The translations under genes were made by a program, and so were the position numbers. A stretch of 12,124 nucleotides of DNA, from positions 1 through 12,124 of the forward strand of contig JAGCGE010000107.1 of assembly GCA_017649745.1 (NCBI GenBank), in the 5' to 3' direction. Of the stretch, positions 7,453 through 12,124 are shown piece after piece. Numbering within the stretch: position 1 is the stretch's first letter; each line of letters starts with the position of its first letter. The notes under the pieces are model-generated. The model did no database searches, had not been told where the DNA came from, and was given only the letters and a program-made list of their open reading frames with translations. The stretch is from Clostridiales bacterium. Lineage in GTDB: Bacteria; Bacillota_A; Clostridia; Saccharofermentanales; Saccharofermentanaceae.

Positions 7453-7776
7453 ATGAAAAGAGAAACTAGATTTCAGAATAAGCTTATAGAAGAACTTTAT
7501 AAGCGGTTTCCGGGTTGTTTAGTTTTAAAGAACGATCCTAACTACAAACAAGGCATTCCAGATCTATTGATATTATACAAAAAGAAATGGGCTATGCTTG
7601 AATGTAAGAAATCTAAGGATGAACCATTCCGACCTAATCAGGAACTTTACTTAGAAAGACTCGGCTATATGAGTTTTGCTTCTGTGATATTTCCTGAGAA
7701 TAAGGAGGAAGTCCTAAATGAACTGGAAAAAGCGTTCGGAATACGAAGGACAACATGCATTCCTATCAGCCAGTAA
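7453..7776 (+). CDS. VRR-NUC family PD-(D/E)XK nuclease
   Basis: This 107-residue protein has the small stand-alone VRR-NUC layout. It has an N-terminal helix with Glu residues (RETRFQNKLIEELYKRF), then GIPDLLIL with D37, AMLECKKSK with E50 and K52 (the D...ExK metal site), and RPNQELYLERL. VRR-NUC enzymes cut structured or duplex DNA. In phages they are typically found beside helicases, as here, and are thought to act on replication or recombination intermediates. No Shine-Dalgarno sequence is visible before ATG 7453 (upstream CCTTTACTTTTTTGGTATT), unlike all neighbours, and no better in-frame start keeps the fold complete. Its 3' end overlaps the next gene by 59 nt in another frame. Confidence 0.9.
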   Translation: MKRETRFQNKLIEELYKRFPGCLVLKNDPNYKQGIPDLLILYKKKWAMLECKKSKDEPFRPNQELYLERLGYMSFASVIFPENKEEVLNELEKAFGIRRTTCIPISQ

Positions 7777-8275
7777 ACCTTATTGGATTAACTGGGATGA
7801 TGACAAATTGATATTCATGTACAAGCAAGCGTTAGCCGCTTCTAAAGGAACTAGACTTCATGCTTATGCAGCAGAGTCTATTGCTTTAAGACAGAATCTT
7901 CCTAAGAAACCACTTACGCTTAACATGTATGTTAATGATGCTATTGGATATCGTATGCAGCCTGAGCAGCCGTTAGTTTACACTGACAATGCTTTTGGCA
8001 CAACTGACGCCATTTACTTTGATGGGAAAACTCTTAGAATTCATGATTTAAAGACTGGAACCATTAAGGCAAAGATGGAACAATTAATGATATATGCAGC
8101 GTTCTTCTGTATGGACTATGGAATTAATCCAAAAGACATTAAGATTGAACTTCGCATCTATCAGTCAAATGATATTGAAATATGCCATCCGCCTGCTGAT
8201 GCTATTATTTACATAATGGCTCAAGCTACTCGATTTGATAGATTAATCAACAAAGTAAGGGAGGAAGAAGGGTAA
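7718..8275 (+). CDS. Cas4/RecB-like PD-(D/E)XK exonuclease
   Basis: This 185-residue protein starts at ATG 7718, 9 nt after AAGGAGG (7702-7708), inside the VRR-NUC gene. RecB/Cas4 nuclease motifs: LSASKPYWINW near the N-terminus (16-26), GTRLH with H48 and E53, GTTDAIYF with D97, IHDLKTG with D110 and K112, and QLMIY (Q122, Y126). These cover the His, Asp, D-x-K and Q...Y elements of the active site. There are no Cys clusters, so no iron-sulphur centre is predicted, unlike CRISPR-associated Cas4. Phage members are usually annotated as Cas4-domain exonucleases. Likely roles are end resection for recombination or DNA degradation. The stop TAA shares one base with the next start (TAATG), so translation is coupled. 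Confidence 0.9.
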   Translation: MNWKKRSEYEGQHAFLSASKPYWINWDDDKLIFMYKQALAASKGTRLHAYAAESIALRQNLPKKPLTLNMYVNDAIGYRMQPEQPLVYTDNAFGTTDAIYFDGKTLRIHDLKTGTIKAKMEQLMIYAAFFCMDYGINPKDIKIELRIYQSNDIEICHPPADAIIYIMAQATRFDRLINKVREEEG

Positions 8276-11061
8276 TGGATATTTATGATGAGGGGTCGTT
8301 CTCTGAGATGCTGGGAACAGACTTAGAAGATGGAATAATCAAGCATTATGGAACTCCTCGTCATAGCGGGCGTTATCCATGGGGCTCTGGTGAAAATCCT
8401 TATCAGCATGAAGATGGCTGGCTTTCTGAGTATCGTAACTACAAGTCTAAAGGACTTAGCGAAACTGAGATTGCCGAAAAGTTTGGTATTAGTACAACTG
8501 TATTAAGAAACAAACGTAAAGCAGCAGAGGAAGCAGATCTTGTAGCAAGAGCTACTTATGTCAAGAAGATGCTTCTTCATGGATATACTCCTACATCACT
8601 CAGTAGACTTACTGGATGGAATGAGAGTACTATTCGAGGATTAAGAGACTATGTGATTAAAGAGAAACAATCTAGATCACGTGGTACTGCTGACATGCTT
8701 ATTAAAGAGTTTAATAAAAAGGGTTGGCTAGATGTTGGTAAGGGAGTAGATAAAGAGATTGGTGTTTCTGAGTCTACTCTCAAAGCCGCTCTTCAAATTC
8801 TCAAAGAAGAAGGTTATGACACTGTTAATATTCAGATTCCTCAAGCTAATAATCCAGATCAGCACACAACTGTGAAAGTTCTTTGTAAGCAGGGAACAAC
8901 ACAGCGTGAGATATTTAAAAATATTGATCAAATAAATACTGTAGCTGATTATAGTCCTGACTTTGGTAAATCTTATGATAAACCTGATAGACCAGCACCT
9001 CTTGATAGTAGCAGAGTCTTTATTCGTTATGGCGATGAAGGCGGTTCTGCAATGGACGGAACAATTGAACTTCGTCCCGGAGTTGCTGATTTGTCTTTAG
9101 GTTCTAATCATTATGCACAGGTTCGTATCAATGTAGATGACAAGAGTTATATGAAGGGAATGGCATTCTATTCAAATGATATTCCTGAAGGGTATGATCT
9201 TGTTTACAATACTAATAAGCCTAAGGGCACACCTGCTAATAAGGTTTACAAGTCATTAAAAGAAACTAGAGATGGAGAAGTAGATTGGGATAATCCTTTT
9301 GGTGCTGTTGTTAGAAGAAGCGGCCAAAGAGAATACATTGATATTAATGGAGATAAAAAGCTTTCTCCTATTAACATTATTAAGCATGAAGGTGAATGGG
9401 ATTCATATTCAAAGAGTTTATCTTCTCAGTTCTTAAGCAAACAGAAAAAAGAGTTTGTACAGCGTCAGCTTAAGCTTACACTTTCACAGAAGGTTGATGA
9501 ATACAATGATATTCTCAACATTAAGAATCCGACAATTAGAGCTAAGTTCTTAAAAGACTTTGCTGAAAGTTGTGATTCAGATGCTGTCGAATTGAAAGCT
9601 ACAGCTGTACCCGGTCAGAACTCTAGAGTTATTCTTCCTGTTAATGAACTGAAAGATAATGAAGTTTATGCTCCCGGTTATAAAGATGGTTCAACCGTAT
9701 GTCTTGTTAGATATCCTCATGGAGGTGTCTTCGAGATTCCTATGCTTACTGTAAATAATAAGAATAAACAGGCAAAAGAAAGATTAGGAAGCGCTACTGA
9801 TGCAATTGGCATTAACACTAATGTAGCAGGAGTTCTTTCTGGTGCTGATTTTGATGGAGATTCTGTTATTGTTATTCCTCAGTCTGACAAAGTGAAAACC
9901 ACAGTCAAAAAGCCATACAAAGAGCTTGAAGGCTGGAGTGAAAAGATGGGTGAACTTTATGCTGGTTATGAAGGTATGCCTAAGATGACAGATAGAGAAA
10001 AGCAGAAGCAAATGGGTATTGTATCAAATTTGATAACTGATATGACTATTCAAGGAGCTCCTGATGATAAGATTGTTAGAGCTGTTAAACAGTCGATGGT
10101 TGTAATTGATGCTCAAAAGCATGGATATAATTGGAAGCAATCTGAAAAAGATCTTGGTATTGCTGCTCTTAAGCAAGAGTATCAGAGAGATAAAAATCCA
10201 AGCGGAAAAGGCGGAGCAAGTACATTGATATCTAGAGCAGGTAGCGAAGTACATGTTCCTAAGAGAGCACTTGGGTATGATATTGATCCTGAAACAGGAG
10301 AAAAGATCTATAGAGAAACTGGAGAATCTTATTTCAAACCTAAGAAAGATAAACAAGGTAATATTGTTGAATGGGTTGAAGTAAAAAGAACTTCTAATTC
10401 TACACAGATGGCTGAAGCTAAAGATGCTAGAGAGCTTTCATCTGGAACTATGGTTGAAGAGGCATATGCCAATTATGCTAATGCATTAAAGCAAATGGCT
10501 AATGAAGCTAGAAAGAAGTCAATTGATATTCAGATAGTTAAAGTTGATCCTCCTAAGAAAACGGAGTATAAAGATGCTATTGAAAGTCTTAATGCGAAGG
10601 TAGCTGTTGCAGAAGCTAATGCTCCTAAAGAGAGAATAGCACAAGTAAGAGCTAACGCATGGATTAGAGCTAAAGTAGAGCAAATGCCCGAACTAGCTAC
10701 AGATGAGTATAAGAAAGACATGAAGAAACTACGTCAGATCTCTATTGCTGATGCACGTTCTGAAGTAGGAGCTTCTAAGAAAGAGGTTTACGTTCATTTA
10801 ACAGACCGAGAGAAAGAGGCCATTAATAATGGTGCAGTTAGTTCTACACTCCAACTCAAAGTTATGAATAATATGGACAAGGATGAATTAAGAGAATTCG
10901 TAATGCCTAGCTATAAGAACTCAATACCCCAGTCTAAAGTAACCTACATCAAAAGTCTTAAGAATTCTGGTTATGACTTTAGTCAGATTAAGGACATGCT
11001 TTCTGGAGTACCCGAGTCAACTTTAAAGTACTACTTCTATGATCAAGATGAGAAGCAGTAG
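8275..11061 (+). CDS. YonO/QDE-1-like single-chain RNA polymerase with HTH segments
   Basis: This 928-residue protein starts with AAGGGAGG (8257-8264) 10 nt upstream. The key signal is LSGADFDGDSVIVIP, with DFDGD at 525-529: the metal-binding loop of the beta'-like double-psi beta-barrel of RNA polymerases. The lead-in (RYPHGG at 479-484, then FEIP) matches the spacing seen in QDE-1-type enzymes. A second, beta-like barrel may lie at about 250-310, with K290 and K294 in DDKSYMKGMA. The N-terminus has a conserved phage motif, SGRYPWGSGENPYQ (31-44), then HTH-like segments near 60-80, 97-123 and 142-181; another lies at 890-921. I infer a DNA-dependent RNA polymerase for later phage genes. Such proteins are common in Firmicutes phages (often called structural or hypothetical). 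Activity is unproven; a virion-packaged role is possible. Confidence 0.75.
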   Translation: MDIYDEGSFSEMLGTDLEDGIIKHYGTPRHSGRYPWGSGENPYQHEDGWLSEYRNYKSKGLSETEIAEKFGISTTVLRNKRKAAEEADLVARATYVKKMLLHGYTPTSLSRLTGWNESTIRGLRDYVIKEKQSRSRGTADMLIKEFNKKGWLDVGKGVDKEIGVSESTLKAALQILKEEGYDTVNIQIPQANNPDQHTTVKVLCKQGTTQREIFKNIDQINTVADYSPDFGKSYDKPDRPAPLDSSRVFIRYGDEGGSAMDGTIELRPGVADLSLGSNHYAQVRINVDDKSYMKGMAFYSNDIPEGYDLVYNTNKPKGTPANKVYKSLKETRDGEVDWDNPFGAVVRRSGQREYIDINGDKKLSPINIIKHEGEWDSYSKSLSSQFLSKQKKEFVQRQLKLTLSQKVDEYNDILNIKNPTIRAKFLKDFAESCDSDAVELKATAVPGQNSRVILPVNELKDNEVYAPGYKDGSTVCLVRYPHGGVFEIPMLTVNNKNKQAKERLGSATDAIGINTNVAGVLSGADFDGDSVIVIPQSDKVKTTVKKPYKELEGWSEKMGELYAGYEGMPKMTDREKQKQMGIVSNLITDMTIQGAPDDKIVRAVKQSMVVIDAQKHGYNWKQSEKDLGIAALKQEYQRDKNPSGKGGASTLISRAGSEVHVPKRALGYDIDPETGEKIYRETGESYFKPKKDKQGNIVEWVEVKRTSNSTQMAEAKDARELSSGTMVEEAYANYANALKQMANEARKKSIDIQIVKVDPPKKTEYKDAIESLNAKVAVAEANAPKERIAQVRANAWIRAKVEQMPELATDEYKKDMKKLRQISIADARSEVGASKKEVYVHLTDREKEAINNGAVSSTLQLKVMNNMDKDELREFVMPSYKNSIPQSKVTYIKSLKNSGYDFSQIKDMLSGVPESTLKYYFYDQDEKQ

Positions 11062-11071
11062 AATTCCAATC

Positions 11072-11127
11072 TATATTTTATCCCCCATCTAAAAATAACC
11101 CCACCCCTTTTTAAAGGTAGGGGGTCT
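11072..11127. repeat. 56-bp imperfect direct repeat, copy 1
   Basis: Aligns without gaps to 11233-11288 (about 10 differences in 56). It begins TATATTTTATCCCCCATCT and ends TAAAGGTAGGGGGTCT. It includes the GC-rich hairpin of the first terminator. Confidence 0.8.
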
Positions 11128-11131
11128 TTTT
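11098..11131 (+). terminator. Rho-independent terminator after the RNA polymerase-like gene
   Basis: ACCCCACC (11098-11105) pairs with GGT-AG-GGGGT (11116-11125) through a 2-nt bulge. The loop is CCTTTTTAAA and CTTTTTC follows, a recognisable U-tract. It lies 37 nt after the stop at 11061 and would end the long early transcript. The opposite strand also has a T-rich stretch after the stem, so it may work in both directions. Confidence 0.75.
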
Positions 11132-11160
11132 CAAGATGCCATAGGGAACCTCCTCTCTGT

Positions 11161-11227
11161 ATTTAGGCTTGGTGCTGTGCTATTGTGCAGTTAAATGAAA
11201 CTAATAGGTTTACAGCCAAGCCAAAAT
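11161..11227 (+). other. Stem-loop SL1 between the two repeat copies
   Basis: ATTT-A-GGCTTGG-TG-CTG (11161-11177) pairs with CAG-CCAAGCC-A-AAAT (11213-11227): 4 bp, an A/A mismatch, 7 bp, a TG bulge, then 3 bp. The apical part has a small TGC/GCA hairpin (11178-11180 with 11187-11189). CTG 11175-11177 could instead pair with CAG 11188-11190, which gives two alternative folds. Confidence 0.5.
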
Positions 11228-11232
11228 TTTAT

Positions 11233-11288
11233 TAATTTTTATACCCCATCTCAAATAAACCCTACCCTGTTTTAAAGATAGGGGGTCT
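11233..11288. repeat. 56-bp imperfect direct repeat, copy 2 (terminator-like)
   Basis: Second copy of the unit at 11072-11127. Its hairpin is CCCTA (11260-11264) with TAGGG (11278-11282). It is followed by CTAAAG rather than a T run on the + strand, so it is a poorer + strand terminator than copy 1. On the - strand the stem is followed by TTATTTG. Confidence 0.75.
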
Positions 11289-11300
11289 AAAGATTAATGT

Positions 11301-11374
11301 TATAGCTTACTATTAAGGTCAAAGTGAAAAGTTTAAAGTAAAACAACCTCCACTTACTTTAATAGTAGGCTATA
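11301..11374 (+). other. Long 24-bp hairpin SL2 with 24-nt loop
   Basis: The 5' arm (11301-11326) begins TATAGCTTACTATTAAGG and the 3' arm (11351-11374) ends TTTAATAGTAGGCTATA. They pair for 19 continuous bp, then a CA bulge, then AAGTG/CACTT. The only two non-Watson-Crick positions (T11307/G11368 and G11317/T11358) are G-U pairs in RNA. Both fit selection on RNA structure. The loop is A-rich (11327-11350). Possible roles are an RNase III-type processing site, a small RNA or a bidirectional terminator. Confidence 0.7.
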
Positions 11375-11420
11375 GGATTTTAATCAGTCCCTCTTGCCTT
11401 TAGTCGTTAACGTTTCAAAA

Positions 11421-11437
11421 GTCTTTTAAGCAAAGAC
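11421..11437 (+). other. Small perfect hairpin GTCTTT/AAAGAC
   Basis: GTCTTT (11421-11426), loop TAAGC, AAAGAC (11432-11437). It is a six-base-pair stem with no T-tract behind it, so not a clear terminator. It lies in the leader region upstream of the 11521 gene. Confidence 0.4.
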
Positions 11438-11456
11438 GATTAATAAAGTGAAAATT

Positions 11457-11502
11457 ATGAGTTTTTAAGCCCTTGTTGTATAAGCATAGGCACATGGCTC
11501 AT
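11457..11502 (+). promoter_or_regulatory. Possible bulged leader stem before the 11521 gene
   Basis: ATGAG (11457-11461) plus GCC (11469-11471), separated by a 7-nt bulge, are complementary to GGCTCAT (11496-11502, with GGC pairing GCC and CTCAT pairing ATGAG, sharing one C). The stem would end just before the ribosome site at 11504-11512. It could influence translation, but the pairing is short and may be chance. Confidence 0.2.
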
Positions 11503-11520
11503 TAGGAAGGAGTGAGAATT

Positions 11521-11955
11521 ATGGCTGATCAAGAGGCTGTAAAAGAAAGTGAGAAGTATGATTACTATCTGACAACCAAAGACAATCCATATGACCCCAA
11601 AACTCAGTATGATGAGTGGTATGTGTATGATCTCATGCTTGGATACAACACATTACAAAGACTTGCTAAGACAGAGGACTATTTGACTAAGACATTGCGA
11701 ATAGAAAGTGAGAATTCTATACATGATGCGGCCATTAACGAGATAGTACGTCTTGATCCACTGAACATGTACATCGTGCGCAAGTACAAGCAAGAGCCAG
11801 AAGAAGTCGTACATTCAACAGAAGAACAGAAACAAATACTTCAGAGGACAACGCATCTGGACGGACGACACCTCCGAAATACGGGCAAAATGAAGAATGT
11901 TGACACAAAGAAAGAGCCACTTCCCTTCGACGGGAAACAGCTTATGGGAAACTAA
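11521..11955 (+). CDS. Conserved phage protein with DNPYDP motif (unknown function)
   Basis: This 144-residue protein starts at ATG 11521, 8 nt after AGGAAGGAG (11504-11512). A GTG at 11512 overlaps that ribosome site and is rejected. The core, TTKDNPYDPKTQYDEW (18-33) then DLMLGYNT, RLAKTEDYL and INEIVRLDPLNMYIVRKY, resembles from memory a short protein of Firmicutes phages with the pattern DNPYDP.tq.dEW..yD...gYnt...lar....s..l.......a....aideI..l..lgiY. Its function is unknown to me. The C-terminal 55 residues are polar and low in hydrophobics, probably disordered. In related phages this family tends to lie near the packaging genes, so I infer that the next module begins here; that cannot be checked within the window. 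Confidence 0.8.
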   Translation: MADQEAVKESEKYDYYLTTKDNPYDPKTQYDEWYVYDLMLGYNTLQRLAKTEDYLTKTLRIESENSIHDAAINEIVRLDPLNMYIVRKYKQEPEEVVHSTEEQKQILQRTTHLDGRHLRNTGKMKNVDTKKEPLPFDGKQLMGN

Positions 11956-11998
11956 CAGGTAATTTCCTGATTAGAATAAGAGATTTACATTATAAAAT

Positions 11999-12022
11999 CC
12001 AGACATCCCTTTTTTTGTCAGG
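11999..12022. other. Short hairpin with T-rich loop
   Basis: CC-A-GACA (11999-12005) pairs with TGTC-A-GG (12016-12022) with one A/A mismatch. The seven-T run (12010-12016) lies mostly in the loop and not after the stem, so this is not a standard terminator in the + direction. It lies 44 nt after the stop at 11955. Confidence 0.35.
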
Positions 12023-12029
12023 CTGTAAT

Positions 12030-12044
12030 TTGATATTACATCAA
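12030..12044. promoter_or_regulatory. 15-bp near-palindrome, operator candidate 1
   Basis: TTGATATTACATCAA has half-sites TTGATRT on both strands with one mismatch. It pairs with a second copy 53 bp downstream (centre to centre, about five helical turns), a spacing that suits cooperative binding by a dimeric regulator. No gene is visible after it within the window. Confidence 0.5.
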
Positions 12045-12082
12045 CTTTAACAGTCAAAAAATGATATTTAGTCACTTCCTGA

Positions 12083-12097
12083 TTGATGTTATATCAA
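12083..12097. promoter_or_regulatory. 15-bp near-palindrome, operator candidate 2
   Basis: TTGATGTTATATCAA is almost the reverse complement of operator candidate 1 (14 of 15 bases). The same half-site TTGATRT appears on both strands. It lies 27 nt before the window end, probably in front of the next gene or operon. Confidence 0.5.
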
Positions 12098-12124
12098 TCT
12101 CATCACATGTGCAGGCCACCACCA

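Larger units (their letters stand above)
11062..11520. other. 459-bp structured intergenic region, no credible gene
   Basis: I found no ORF with a ribosome site on either strand. The stretch holds two copies of a 56-bp terminator-like repeat, a stem-loop between them, a 24-bp hairpin, a small GTCTTT/AAAGAC hairpin and a bulged leader stem before the next gene. It separates the RNA polymerase-like gene from the next module. It could contain one or more non-coding RNAs, a processing site or a replication signal; the sequence alone cannot decide. Confidence 0.7.

Noticed and set aside
7700..7776. Programmed frameshift joining the two nucleases
   Set aside because: No slippery heptamer was seen, and the second gene has its own excellent ribosome site (AAGGAGG) and ATG.
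11166..11222. Possible tRNA, because 7-bp GGCTTGG/CCAAGCC resembles an acceptor stem
   Set aside because: Only 57 nt long, with no TTC-type T-loop sequence and no proper anticodon arm.
11196..11276. Short + strand ORF (26 codons) in the structured spacer
   Set aside because: It has no ribosome site and runs through the second repeat unit, so structure explains the sequence better.
11735..11920. 61-aa minus-strand frame opposite the 144-aa gene
   Set aside because: Lies opposite a gene with a strong ribosome site and a recognised phage pattern; its translation looks random.
12030..12044. Host FNR binding site
   Set aside because: The FNR consensus is TTGAT-N4-ATCAA; this site has five central bases. 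Resemblance only.
1..12124. CRISPR array, insertion sequence, integrase or rRNA/tRNA genes
   Set aside because: No regularly spaced repeats, transposase or recombinase motifs, or conserved RNA gene sequences were seen on either strand.

Overview
This window looks like a segment of a tailed double-stranded DNA phage (or prophage) of a low-GC Firmicute, probably a gut Clostridia/Lachnospiraceae-type host. The reasons are: every convincing gene lies on the + strand and is tightly packed; almost all starts have strong AGGAGG-type ribosome sites; the DNA is AT-rich and uses TGA as a stop; and the proteins resemble, from memory, families that recur in Firmicutes siphophages. No database search was run.

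Layout. (1) 1-1756: four small genes. They are a truncated one at the left edge, a predicted single-pass membrane protein with an acidic C-terminal domain, a 172-aa protein with a DGRGG motif, and a 102-aa coiled-coil protein. All belong to or resemble phage families of unknown function. (2) 1757-1934: a control region with a sigma-70-like promoter (TTAACA-N18-TATAAT) surrounded by four copies of a TTGTTAAAAA-type motif, one inverted on the -35 box and one just after the predicted transcription start. (3) 1935-8275: the replication/recombination operon. It encodes a 1255-aa fusion of SF3 helicase, AEP primase, 3'-5' exonuclease and family B DNA polymerase, then an ssDNA-binding protein, a SNF2-like SF2 helicase, a VRR-NUC nuclease and a Cas4/RecB-like PD-(D/E)XK nuclease. 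(4) 8275-11061: a 928-aa protein with a DFDGD double-psi beta-barrel signature, which I read as a single-chain RNA polymerase of the YonO/QDE-1 type with helix-turn-helix segments at both ends. (5) 11062-11520: 459 bases without a credible gene. They hold a duplicated 56-bp terminator-like unit and several stem-loops, including a 24-bp hairpin. (6) 11521-11955: a 144-aa conserved phage protein of unknown function. (7) 11956-12124: a non-coding tail with two 15-bp near-palindromes 53 bp apart, probably the operator of the next transcription unit.

Working together: the fusion protein could open, prime and copy DNA in one chain, with the SSB made directly after it. The SNF2-like helicase and two nucleases fit fork remodelling, recombination or host-DNA attack. 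The RNA polymerase-like protein may transcribe a later set of phage genes from its own promoters. The structured spacer after it probably ends the early transcript and separates it from the next module (by inference, packaging).
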